Source: Neobacillus cucumis (lineage in GTDB: Bacteria > Bacillota > Bacilli > Bacillales_B > DSM-18226). From it: DNA of 64,000 bases. Below, piece by piece: positions 18,335 through 27,064 of the stretch. Each line of letters opens with the position of its first letter. Position 1 is the stretch's first letter. The stretch is taken from contig NZ_JAMBOH010000001.1 in the NCBI RefSeq assembly GCF_023715505.1, positions 62,001 through 126,000 on the forward strand. The letters run 5' to 3'. A model generated the notes under the pieces. The model worked only from the letters and a program-made list of their open reading frames with translations. It did no database searches and was not told where the DNA came from. The position numbers were made by a program, and so were the translations under genes.

Positions 18335-18492
18335 ACCATGTCTTCATTTTCTTTTTCAATCTCACTAGGCTGGGGCTGTTCATTTTGTACTATACTCCCA
18401 AGGACTTCCCGATTGTATTTACCCGCGTCTTTGCCAGCTCCTGGTGCAATATTCGCCATTGGGAGCTGCTCTAATTCTTTACCTCTTGGCAT
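18331..18492 (-). CDS. Small hypothetical protein (53 aa)
   Basis: 53 residues beginning MPRGKELEQLPMANIAPGAG and ending in an acidic Gln/Glu-rich tail. AAAGGAG precedes ATG 18492 at good spacing and a terminator overlaps the stop, so expression is likely. Gly/Asn/Pro-rich low-complexity composition next to sspH would suit a spore-associated protein; the family is not recognised. Confidence 0.6.
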   Translation of the reverse strand: MPRGKELEQLPMANIAPGAGKDAGKYNREVLGSIVQNEQPQPSEIEKENEDMV

Positions 18493-18583
18493 TTTCCTCA
18501 CTCCTTTATCTTAAGATACCCATAGATATCAATAAATAAGCATCTATTAGTAATCCCTAAAGACCTTGTCGAATGCCGTAGAA

Positions 18584-19744
18584 TTATAAATTCTTTTGAT
18601 GGATAAAAATGCTTTCCTTAGCCAAAAGCTCGATGGTCATATCATCCATTGGAGGATTATGCAAGCCTGCCCGGACATCGCGATAATATCGTTGAAGTGG
18701 GTTTTGGAGGGATAAACTTTTTGCTCCCACTATTCTCATCGCTAAATCTACAATTGAAATTGCCGTATTTGTGACCGTTAACTTAACAGCCCCTAGTGTC
18801 GGAAGCATCGTTTCCCGTTCATTTTCTGCAGCGGAATCCCATTGTTTTGCAATGGAGTATAAAAAAGACTCCGCCTGCATTATTTTTAGTTCCATTTCAC
18901 CAATCTTTTGCCTTACGTTTGGTAAATCAATTATAGTACCATTAATACTGTTTGGAGAATATTGGCTGGCAAATTGGATCGCATACCTTTGTGCTGCCTT
19001 GGCAATACCGAGATAACAGGCAGGAATATGAAGCAGCCACCCGTTTGCCTTTCTTCCTTTTGCATTTGGCACTTCAACTAGATATTCTTCAGGAATGATC
19101 ACCTTCTCAAGGATTAAATCATGACTTCCCGTTCCCCGTAAAGCGATACTATCCCAGGTTTCTTCAATTTTCACTCCCTTGGTTTCTCTTGGGATCAAAA
19201 AGTTAGCCATTTCATTGGTTTCCTTTATTGTTGCATTGACAATAAAATAATCCAATACAGGAGCCATGGTAGTAAAGGTTTTTCTGCCTGTAATCACCCA
19301 GCCCTGGTCTGTTTTTACTGCGTTGGTTTCCGGTCTTCCTCCCCGTGTTGGACTACCTGTTTTAGGCTCAGTTTGTGCGCTGTTAATCAATGCCCCATTG
19401 TTTACTTTTTCACACAAAAACTTAAATAATGACTCACTCCAAGATCGTTTCTCATGGAGATTCATGATAATCCCCATATGCCAGCCAATAGATAGCGCAG
19501 TAGCCCCATCACCTTCAGCAATCATTTCCTGCAGGCGAATTAGTTCATATAAGGAAATCTCCTTGCCGCCATATCTGGAGGGAACTGTCAGAGTGGTATA
19601 ACCTGTATTTTTCAAATCTTCAATATTGTTAAAAGGAAAGGAACCCTCTATGTCCACTTGATGCGCTCTTGTTAAAAACTTTTTTGCAAGAGATTTCATT
19701 AGTTCTAGTCGACCTTCAAAGGTTTCTATTTGTGGAAAGTTCAT
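18584..19744 (-). CDS. Acyl-CoA dehydrogenase family flavoprotein (YdbM-like)
   Basis: About 386 residues with the acyl-CoA dehydrogenase fold: an N-terminal helical domain, a middle beta domain (TGRKTFTTMAPVLDYFIV near residue 155; SIALRGTGSHDLILEKVIIP near 200) and a C-terminal helical domain with PLQRYYRDVRAGLHNPP. It resembles B. subtilis YdbM, which belongs to the CymR sulfur regulon, and more distantly SfnB/DszC-type flavoproteins, so oxidation of a sulfur compound is as likely as fatty-acid beta-oxidation. ATG 19744 follows GGAGTG; GTG 19753 is the alternative. Confidence 0.72.
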   Translation of the reverse strand: MNFPQIETFEGRLELMKSLAKKFLTRAHQVDIEGSFPFNNIEDLKNTGYTTLTVPSRYGGKEISLYELIRLQEMIAEGDGATALSIGWHMGIIMNLHEKRSWSESLFKFLCEKVNNGALINSAQTEPKTGSPTRGGRPETNAVKTDQGWVITGRKTFTTMAPVLDYFIVNATIKETNEMANFLIPRETKGVKIEETWDSIALRGTGSHDLILEKVIIPEEYLVEVPNAKGRKANGWLLHIPACYLGIAKAAQRYAIQFASQYSPNSINGTIIDLPNVRQKIGEMELKIMQAESFLYSIAKQWDSAAENERETMLPTLGAVKLTVTNTAISIVDLAMRIVGAKSLSLQNPLQRYYRDVRAGLHNPPMDDMTIELLAKESIFIHQKNL

Positions 19745-19797
19745 TATATTCACTCCAGTCTGTTTCTCTTATGTTTAAATTTTATCATAACCATAGC

Positions 19798-19834
19798 AAA
19801 AAAGACTCCTGTTTGGTTTAACAGGAGTCTAACG
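19798..19834 (-). terminator. Terminator of the ktrB-like gene
   Basis: Minus strand AGACTCCTGTT, 5-base loop, AACAGGAGTCT, TTTTTT. Confidence 0.85.
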
Positions 19835-19840
19835 ATAACA

Positions 19841-21178
19841 TTATCCAATCATAATTTTACCTTTAGGATAGCGGAACGGGTCAGGGTTTCTCCGCATAGT
19901 CACGGCAAATGCAATGGTTAAAGGCCCCACCCTTCCGGCAAACATGGTAAACATAATCAATATCTTACCAATATCTGATAATTCTGGTGTTAATCCCATT
20001 GAAAGCCCCACCGTTGCAAAGGCAGACGTCACCTCAAAAAGAATGGCTAAAAAATCATGACCCTTTTCAGAAATAGTTAATACAAGCGTCATAAACATTA
20101 CGAGAAACAGTCCACTAAATGTTACTGTTAAAGCTTTGTATATGGTCTCATATTCAATACGCTGCCGGTAAAAAATAACATCCTCTTTCCCGCGAATTTG
20201 TGACCAAACTGCCCCTATTAATGTGGTAAAGGTAGTCGTTTTTATCCCGCCTCCCGTTGATCCAGGCGAAGCGCCGATAAACATTAGCAAAATAATTAAT
20301 AATAAGCTGGATTGAGTTAAATCCCCGATACTTAATGTATTGGCACCTGCCGTTCTAGCTGTGACAGATTGAAACAATGAGCCTAGGATTTTTCCTGTCA
20401 GGGATAATGGCTTTAATGTTAGTTGATTGGAATACTCTAATAAAAAAATGCCGATGGTTCCAACAATGACTAAAATAGCACTTGTTACAAGGACAATTTT
20501 TGTATGCAGTGAAACGCGTTTAATAGCTCGATATTCAAATAGTTCATTCATGACAATGAACCCAATTCCACCCAAAATAATTAGTAAACAAATGGTTAAG
20601 GTTACAGTGGGGTCCTCCACATAGCCTGTTAAACTATGGAATTCCCCCATTAAATCAAATCCTGCATTATTAAAGTTCGAAATGGAATGAAAAATACCAA
20701 AATAAATAGCTTTTCTAAGCGGCATATCGAAGGAAAAACGAATCGTTAATATAAGGGCTCCAATAAATTCAATGACACCCGTAAAAATAATAATCCTCCT
20801 AGCAAGCCTGACAATTCCTTCCATCGAAAGATTATTTAAAGATTCCTGCAACAGTATTCTTTCCTTTAAAGAGATTTTTTTTCCTAATAATAAGGCAAAA
20901 AAAGTTGCGAATGTCATAAAGCCAAGGCCTCCAACTTGAATCAATGACAAAATAACAATTTGACCAAATATTGTAAAGGTTGTACCCGTATCCACTACCA
21001 CAAGACCTGTGACGCAAGTTGCTGATGTAGCAGTGAACAAAGCATTTAAAAAAGACAGTCCATGTCCATTTGTAGTTGCAGCAGGAAGCGTTAATAAGAT
21101 GGCCCCTATTAAAATAATAGAAGCAAATCCAACAACAAGGATTTTAGGAGGATCAAGAAAATACTTTTTTTGTTCCAT
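19841..21178 (-). CDS. Ktr/Trk-type K+ channel subunit (KtrB/KtrD)
   Basis: 445 residues with four repeated membrane-pore-membrane units. The four selectivity-filter loops are visible: TSATCVTGL, SNFNNAGFD, VTARTAGAN and AFATVGLS. KtrB/KtrD form the K+-conducting dimer gated by a cytoplasmic KtrA/KtrC octameric ring. No KtrA/C gene adjoins it, as is usual for the ktrC/ktrD pair, so KtrD-like is slightly preferred. ATG 21178 follows GGAAGGAT. Confidence 0.85.
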   Translation of the reverse strand: MEQKKYFLDPPKILVVGFASIILIGAILLTLPAATTNGHGLSFLNALFTATSATCVTGLVVVDTGTTFTIFGQIVILSLIQVGGLGFMTFATFFALLLGKKISLKERILLQESLNNLSMEGIVRLARRIIIFTGVIEFIGALILTIRFSFDMPLRKAIYFGIFHSISNFNNAGFDLMGEFHSLTGYVEDPTVTLTICLLIILGGIGFIVMNELFEYRAIKRVSLHTKIVLVTSAILVIVGTIGIFLLEYSNQLTLKPLSLTGKILGSLFQSVTARTAGANTLSIGDLTQSSLLLIILLMFIGASPGSTGGGIKTTTFTTLIGAVWSQIRGKEDVIFYRQRIEYETIYKALTVTFSGLFLVMFMTLVLTISEKGHDFLAILFEVTSAFATVGLSMGLTPELSDIGKILIMFTMFAGRVGPLTIAFAVTMRRNPDPFRYPKGKIMIG

Positions 21179-21442
21179 TTATATCCTTCCTAACCGTTTT
21201 ATTATTTTTGTAGAAAAATTTATACTTCTTAAATTATGGTAATAGTAAAACACATATTACAGGAAAAATATACAACTACAATTAATATATGTAAAAATAT
21301 TTATCTGGCAGTGTCGAACCTCACTGTATTCTCTCTAATTGTTGTTTATAATACTTAGGGAAATCAAAGGAATTTAGCTAATAAATGGTCAAAACACTCG
21401 TTCGAAAATAGAGGATAAAACGGCTATACAAGGAGGAAGACA

Positions 21443-22975
21443 ATGAAAAAAGGTAAAGGACAATTATGTATTCAAACAAGTAGTTTAATTGCAGGGTTTA
21501 TGGTTTGGGTATTAATTTCTTCTCTAATGCCATTTATTAAGGAAGATATCCGTCTAACAACAACTGAAATTGCCTGGGCAACGGCAGTACCCGTTATCCT
21601 TGGGTCCCTTTTAAGGGTCCCAATAGGCTATTGGACAAACAAATATGGGGCCAGAATTTTATTTAGCATAAGCTTTATCTTCCTTCTTTTTCCCATTATC
21701 ATCATCAGTTATTCGAGCAACTTTCAAATGTTGATCATTGGTGGGTTACTGCTGGGGCTCGGCGGTGCAGTTTTTTCTATTGGCGTTACTTCTTTGCCAA
21801 AATATTACGAAAAAACCAAACATGGATTTATTAATGGAATATATGGAGCTGGAAATATAGGAACAGCAATAACTGCTTTTTTAGCTCCTGTTCTTGCCAA
21901 TGCTATTGGATGGAGATCTACAGTAAACCTTTTTCTTTTTTTAATGCTTCTATTTGCCATTTTAAACTTTTTATTCGGTGATAAACAAGAACGAAAAATA
22001 AGCCACCCCTTATCAGAGCAATTAAATGGAGTTTATAAAAATCCTAAACTATGGGTATTAAGCATATTCTATTTTGTCACATTTGGTTCTTTTGTTGCTT
22101 TTACAATCTATTTACCATCTTTCTTAGTAAATCAATTTGAATTAGATAATATTGATGCTGGAACACGAACAGCTGGTTTTATTGTGCTTGCAACTTTGTT
22201 CCGTCCAGTAGGGGGATGGCTTGGTGATAAATTTAATCCCTTTTTAATTCTAATGGCTGTTTTCTTTAGCTTAACTTTTGCAGGACTTTTGTTATCATTT
22301 ACACCATCATTGCCAATTTACTCATTTGGATGCTTGTTAGTGGCCTTCTTTGCTGGGCTAGGAAACGGGGCAATTTTTAAGCTGGTCCCCTTATACTTTT
22401 CAAAGCAAGCAGGAATTGTCAACGGGATAGTTTCAGCCATGGGTGGTCTAGGGGGTTTTTTCCCGCCGCTTATTCCCACCATTTTCTTTAATTTGACTGG
22501 GCACTATGCGATTGGATTTATGTCTCTTTCTGAATTTTCTTTAGCTAGTCTTGTGATCGCAATTTGGCTATATTACCAAGAAAGATTAGAGCTTTCTCAG
22601 AAAATAGTTAATCACGCCATTGATGGTATTTGTATAACAGACGTAAACGGAATCATTCAAAATGTAAATCCTGCCTTTTCAAGAATAACTGGTTATGGTT
22701 TAAAGGAAGTAATCGGAAAAACGCCAAGTGTACTTCAATCTGGTGAACATACTAATGAATTTTATCAAGCAATGTGGAAAAGTTTACTTACAAATGGATA
22801 TTGGGAAGGCTTTATATGGAATAAGCGCAAAAATAATGAAATATACAAAGAATGGCTTACAATTACCGCCATTAAAGATGATTCCGGAGATGCCAAAAAC
22901 TATGTAGGTATGTTTTATGAAGTGAAAGAGCGATTCAACGAGAAACATATTTATACAGGAAATCCTCATGGTTGA
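21443..22975 (+). CDS. NarK-type nitrate/nitrite MFS carrier fused to a PAS domain
   Basis: 510 residues. Residues about 10-385 form a 12-helix MFS carrier of the NarK/NasA family, with the nitrate-signature glycine-rich stretches GLGGAVFSIGVTSLPKYY and GLGNGAIFKLVPLYF. After the last helix the protein continues into a PAS domain (about 393-505: NHAIDGICITDVNGIIQNVN, GYGLKEVIGKTPSVLQSG, GYWEGFIWNKRKNNEIYKEW). This is one continuous frame without a stop or linker break. The PAS domain would face the cytoplasm and may sense redox state or a small ligand. GGAGGAAGAC before the ATG is ideal. Monocistronic. Confidence 0.85.
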   Translation: MKKGKGQLCIQTSSLIAGFMVWVLISSLMPFIKEDIRLTTTEIAWATAVPVILGSLLRVPIGYWTNKYGARILFSISFIFLLFPIIIISYSSNFQMLIIGGLLLGLGGAVFSIGVTSLPKYYEKTKHGFINGIYGAGNIGTAITAFLAPVLANAIGWRSTVNLFLFLMLLFAILNFLFGDKQERKISHPLSEQLNGVYKNPKLWVLSIFYFVTFGSFVAFTIYLPSFLVNQFELDNIDAGTRTAGFIVLATLFRPVGGWLGDKFNPFLILMAVFFSLTFAGLLLSFTPSLPIYSFGCLLVAFFAGLGNGAIFKLVPLYFSKQAGIVNGIVSAMGGLGGFFPPLIPTIFFNLTGHYAIGFMSLSEFSLASLVIAIWLYYQERLELSQKIVNHAIDGICITDVNGIIQNVNPAFSRITGYGLKEVIGKTPSVLQSGEHTNEFYQAMWKSLLTNGYWEGFIWNKRKNNEIYKEWLTITAIKDDSGDAKNYVGMFYEVKERFNEKHIYTGNPHG

Positions 22976-22992
22976 GGATTTTTTTATTTTCA
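22960..22992 (+). terminator. Terminator overlapping the end of the NarK-PAS gene
   Basis: AATCCTCA, TGGT, TGAGGATT, then TTTTTATTTT; the stop codon TGA lies in the stem. Confidence 0.85.
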
Positions 22993-23066
22993 CCTTACCT
23001 TTAACCAAGCTTAATTATTACAACTTTTTGTCTAATAGCAGGTGTTCACATTTCCTTCACTATTTT

Positions 23067-23110
23067 TGTGACGTTCGTCACAAATTTCAAGTTGGCATGT
23101 AGTTTATAGT
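23067..23110 (+). promoter_or_regulatory. Fnr box and promoter of narK
   Basis: TGTGA (23067-23071), six bases CGTTCG, TCACA (23078-23082): a perfect Fnr/CRP-class palindrome TGTGA-N6-TCACA. The -10 element TATAGT is at 23105-23110, so the box is centred at about -41.5, the position of an activator in class II promoters. Predicts anaerobic induction. Confidence 0.8.
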
Positions 23111-23173
23111 AAAAACACAAGCAAGCAAATGCTGAAAATAAATAAACACACTAACTATTTAGGGGGAAATCAC

Positions 23174-24475
23174 ATGGCCCGAATTAATTACTGGAATCCA
23201 GAAGATGAAAAGTTCTGGAAAGCCGAAGGAAAAAAACACGCAAATAGAAATTTATGGATCTCTGTACCATCACTTATGCTGGCTTTTATTGTTTGGCAAA
23301 TTTGGTCCGTTGTTGCCGTTAGGCTCAACGACGTTGGATTTCATTTTTCAGAAGAGCAATTATTAACACTTGCCGCTATTCCTGGACTTGTGGGCGCAAC
23401 ACTTCGTTTCATTTATACTTTTGCAGTGGGATTTTTTGGAGGCAAGAACTGGACCGTTATCTCTACTGCCGTTCTTGCTATCCCAGCAATAGGAATCGGT
23501 TTTGCTGTTCAAAATCCGGACACACCGTATACAATTATGTTATTACTCGCTGCACTATGTGGCCTTGGCGGAGGTAACTTCTCATCATCATCCGCTAATA
23601 TTAGCTTCTTCTATCCGAAAAAAGAAAAAGGTACGGCTCTTGGAATTAACGGCGGTCTTGGAAACATGGGAGTATCAGTGGTCCAATTTGTTACTCCATT
23701 AATTATTACATCAGGAACCATTGCTTTTGTTGGCGGAAAACAAGTTTTAGCAACTGGTCAAACCGTATGGTTACAAAATGCAGCGTTTATCTGGGTAATT
23801 CCAATTATCATCATGACCATTCTTGCTATTTTTAAAATGGATAACGTACCAGGTGCTAAACAAACGGCGGCTGATCAATTTGTAATCGTTAAACGTAAAC
23901 ACACATGGATTATGACAGCTTTATATGTAGCTACATTTGGTTCATTTATTGGTTACTCTGCGGCATTTCCGCTTCTTTTGAGATCACAATTTCCCGAGCA
24001 TCTTTCACTCGCCTTCCTTGGTGCATTAGTTGCAGCAGCCGCTAGACCTGTTGGCGGCTGGATGGCCGATAAGCTTGGAGGAGCAAAAGTGACGGCCTAT
24101 GTCTTAGTCATAATGGGTATTGGTGCAGTTGGTGTTATTTACTTCTTAAATGGAAAACAATTTAACGGATTCCTTTTCTCTTTCTTAATTCTTTTCCTAG
24201 CATCAGGTATTGGCTCTGGTTCAACATTCCAAATGATACCAACCATTTTTATTCCAAAAGAAGCAGCACCTGTTATCGGGTTCTCAGCAGCCTTTGCCGC
24301 ATATGGATCATTCTTTATTCCAAAACTTTTCGGATGGTCTATTAATTCAACAGGAACTTATGTAACTGCATTCTACTTCTTTATTGGATTCTATGTCATC
24401 TCATTTATACTAAACTGGTTCTTCTATCAAAGAAAAGCTTCTGTTACAGGTTCTGTAGTAAAACAAGCTAGTTAA
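23174..24475 (+). CDS. narK: NarK-type nitrate/nitrite transporter
   Basis: 433 residues, MFS fold with 12 helices. It begins with the NarK N-terminal signature ARINYWNPEDEKFWK and carries the nitrate signatures GLGGGNFSSSSANISFFYP near residue 130 and ASGIGSGSTFQMIPTIF near 345. It imports nitrate and/or exports nitrite during nitrate respiration. ATG 23174 follows AGGGGGAAATC. An Fnr box lies upstream. The downstream terminator was split by an insertion sequence. No nar or nas reductase genes are in the window. Confidence 0.9.
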   Translation: MARINYWNPEDEKFWKAEGKKHANRNLWISVPSLMLAFIVWQIWSVVAVRLNDVGFHFSEEQLLTLAAIPGLVGATLRFIYTFAVGFFGGKNWTVISTAVLAIPAIGIGFAVQNPDTPYTIMLLLAALCGLGGGNFSSSSANISFFYPKKEKGTALGINGGLGNMGVSVVQFVTPLIITSGTIAFVGGKQVLATGQTVWLQNAAFIWVIPIIIMTILAIFKMDNVPGAKQTAADQFVIVKRKHTWIMTALYVATFGSFIGYSAAFPLLLRSQFPEHLSLAFLGALVAAAARPVGGWMADKLGGAKVTAYVLVIMGIGAVGVIYFLNGKQFNGFLFSFLILFLASGIGSGSTFQMIPTIFIPKEAAPVIGFSAAFAAYGSFFIPKLFGWSINSTGTYVTAFYFFIGFYVISFILNWFFYQRKASVTGSVVKQAS

Positions 24476-24503
24476 TTAAAAACACAAAAAAACTGCCTCA
24501 ATT

Positions 24504-25975
24504 GGGACTGTTGACAAAATGGGGAAGGAGCTTCGCTCCCTCCCCATTTTGTCTCTTTTATCGATATTATTAGTTTATAGCCACTTTATTTTCAACTCTT
24601 TGGTGCTAATTCATCACCTTTATCATTCGTTTTAGATTTATTGCCGACGCCGAAAAGAGACATTGCTCATGAATTTTTTCAATGCCCCTTTTATAGGTTT
24701 TATAAAGGTTGTGTTTAATTTTCATGGTTCCGAAGGAACCTTCGCACCAAACTCTTCTTAATTTTTGAACCTGTTTGTATTCCTTTGTTTTTGTCCTCTG
24801 TATATTTTCCTCTAATAACTCATGTGCAATCGGACGAGAAAAGGTTCTCCTACTTGCAGTCTTTCCAAAACAATTTTCTCTAAAAGGGCAGACTTTACAG
24901 TCTTTGGTTTTCGCAGATTAAGTTTTATAATAATGTTCACCTTTACTCATTAGATGAGTAAAGGTTAGCTCTTTTTGATTCGGGCAAGTATATGTATCTG
25001 TTTCTCTTAAATAAAATCACGGTAGGAAGTTGTATCAAAAGCATTGTCGTACTTAATTGGACTTTTATAGCCTGTGATTTCAAGTGTTTTTAATCCATGA
25101 TGAATTGGAGTTGTGTCGTATCCTCTATCTGCTCCAACATTTTTAATATCTAATTCAAACTTGTCTTGAATAACCTTTAGTCTTTCAACGAAGGGCTCGC
25201 AATCATTTATGTTTCCCGGGCTAGGATGAATATCTACAATAATTCCGTTTTTTGTATCAATACTGGTGTGAGCTAAGTAGTGGGGCCCAGTTGGCTTTCG
25301 TCCCCGTTTTTTCGTTCCAGTTTCTTTCCTTTTTTCCTCTAATTCTACTTCAATTTTCTTCGATTCTAATTCAAGAGTATTTAAATATTGAGATGGAGTC
25401 TTTTCCACAGTTACCTTTTCAACTTTACTTTTGAAGCACTAGCTTTGATATGAGTAGAATCTGTTACTATAACTTCTCCAGTAACTAAACCTTTCTCTAT
25501 ACAAAGTTTTACTATATGGTCAAAAATTTCTTGAAAAACTGTGCTATTCTTAAATCTTCTACGCCGATTCTGACTAAATGTAGAGTGGTCTGGTACAGGG
25601 TCAGTTAGATCAAGCCCTAAAAACCATCGATACGCTATATTTAAATTAACTTCTTGTTCCAGCTCTCGTTCGGAATCAACATTAAAAAGATAACCAATAA
25701 GTAACATCTTAAATAAAAGTACAGGATCAAGAGATTTCCTGCCCAGGTTTGAATAATACATTTCCATTTTGTTGTATATAAAAGAAAAATCAATTTTTTC
25801 ACTAATTTGCCGGAGAATATGATTTGAAGGAACAAAGGTATTTAAATCAATAAACTCCATTTTACTTTGATAATCATCTTTACGACCCATCATAAGAAAT
25901 TCCCCCAATAAAAAACCTGTATAGAATAAATTCTACACAGGTTTTCAAAATTCCTATTAGATTGTCAACAGCCCC
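24504..25975 (-). mobile_element. IS1182-family insertion sequence, 1472 bp, decayed, with 4-bp target duplication
   Basis: Terminal inverted repeats GGGACTGTTGACAA (left) and the complement of GGGGCTGTTGACAA (right) differ at one base. AATT is duplicated at 24500-24503 and 25976-25979. Outside the duplication, AAAAACTGCCTC on the left and AGGCAGTTTTTTT on the right rejoin into one bidirectional terminator hairpin whose loop held the AATT target. A transposase terminator hairpin lies just inside the left end (about 24516-24555). The single transposase gene is broken. Confidence 0.85.
24606..25893 (-). pseudogene. IS1182 family transposase, three inactivating lesions
   Basis: Reading leftwards from ATG 25893 (GGGGGA ribosome site), the DDE transposase opens with MMGRKDDYQSKMEFIDL and has VPDHSTFSQNRRRRF and VTDSTHIKASASK. 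A missing base in an A-run near 25428 shifts the frame; the sequence continues as VTVEKTPSQYLNTLELE. A second missing base near 25009 (a T-run after YRDFI) shifts it again. A TAA nonsense codon near 24919 interrupts HYYKT-SAKTKDCKVCP. The C terminus then runs intact to the stop at 24606. Not active unless complemented. Confidence 0.85.
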
Positions 25976-25990
25976 AATTAGGCAGTTTTT

Positions 25991-26866
25991 TTAATCTATT
26001 ATTTTAACAGTAATGTGTTTATTGCCCCATTCTAGAGCCCCGTGCTCTGTCGGGATAAAAACATCAATTCTATTTCCTTTTATCGCACCGCCTGTATCTG
26101 CGGCAGTAGCCACTCCGTAACCTTCTACATATACTTTACTTCCAAGTGGAATAACTTTTGGGTCAACTGCAATTACTTTAGCATCAGGATTGGCCTTCAA
26201 ATCCACACCTGTTGCAGTAGTTCCTGAACAACCTTCACATGAAGCTGTATAGGCTGTGGCCTTTACCGTAATTTCTTTGCTGTTATTTTCTTTGCTGCTT
26301 TCTGTTTTCACTGAATTCGCAGCTGTTTGAGCCGGCTGAGTAACTGGTGCTGGCTTAACGGGCTCAGCAGCTGGAACTGGTTTCGGAATGGTGGTGGTCG
26401 TCGGTTCGGATGCTGTTACCACTGATTTTGCAACAGGTTTTTCTAAATTACTTGTAACAGGATTTTCCTCCTTAAGATCTGTTGCCTCAGCATTTTTAAC
26501 ACTATCCGTTACTTCATCATAAATAATAAGAGTTAAGCCTGGATGAATGAGGTCTGTATTTAATTTATTCCATTGTTTAATTTGGTTAACTTGCACTTGA
26601 TATTGTAACGCAATTTGACCTAATGTATCATCCTGTTGTACGGTATAGTGTTTTTCCGTTGCAATGGTTAATACATCTCCTGGATGAATCAGGTCGGTAG
26701 ATAGGTGATTCCAGGTTTTGATTTTATCTACAGATGTATTATGTACTTGTGATATCCCCCAAAGGGTATCTCCTTCTTGAACCGTTATTTCTTCGGCATG
26801 TACATTAGCGCCTACAGTCCCTGAGAGTGCAGCAACTGCTAGGAATGCTTTTATTTTTTTGATCAT
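25991..26866 (-). CDS. yocH: LysM and 3D-domain cell wall hydrolase (YocH-like)
   Basis: 291 residues. Signal peptide (about 1-24, ending VHA), two LysM peptidoglycan-binding domains (about 27-70 and 73-116: ITVQEGDTLWGISQ, YTVQQDDTLGQIALQY), a Pro/Thr/Val-rich linker, and a C-terminal 3D domain with the three Asp: TAYTASCEGC, AVDPKVIPLGSKV, ADTGGAIKGNRIDVF. YocH-type proteins are secreted muropeptide-releasing enzymes, in B. subtilis under WalRK. I looked for a WalR box and did not find a convincing one. AGGGGAGG precedes the ATG. Confidence 0.85.
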   Translation of the reverse strand: MIKKIKAFLAVAALSGTVGANVHAEEITVQEGDTLWGISQVHNTSVDKIKTWNHLSTDLIHPGDVLTIATEKHYTVQQDDTLGQIALQYQVQVNQIKQWNKLNTDLIHPGLTLIIYDEVTDSVKNAEATDLKEENPVTSNLEKPVAKSVVTASEPTTTTIPKPVPAAEPVKPAPVTQPAQTAANSVKTESSKENNSKEITVKATAYTASCEGCSGTTATGVDLKANPDAKVIAVDPKVIPLGSKVYVEGYGVATAADTGGAIKGNRIDVFIPTEHGALEWGNKHITVKIID

Positions 26867-27022
26867 TTCTATATCCTCCCCTGTTCTTCGCTACTAACTG
26901 TTCTCATCATAACATGTTTTTCTCCGAGAAAAAGAACACGGGGATGTTAATTGGTTTACAAGAATGGCAATTATATTACAATAGCATTTCTAAATTACCA
27001 AATACCCCCATAATAATATACT

Positions 27023-27054
27023 AAAAAAGTGCAGCGGATTCGCTGCACTTTTTT
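27023..27054 (-). terminator. Terminator of the formate dehydrogenase gene
   Basis: AAAAAAGTGCAGCG, 4-base loop, CGCTGCACTTTTTT; 14 bp, usable on both strands, placed directly after the fdhF stop. Confidence 0.85.
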
Positions 27055-27064
27055 GGGAATGTTC

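Noticed and set aside
26867..26990. WalR box before yocH
   Set aside because: Two TGTAA-type half sites exist but are 20 bases apart start to start instead of the required 11.
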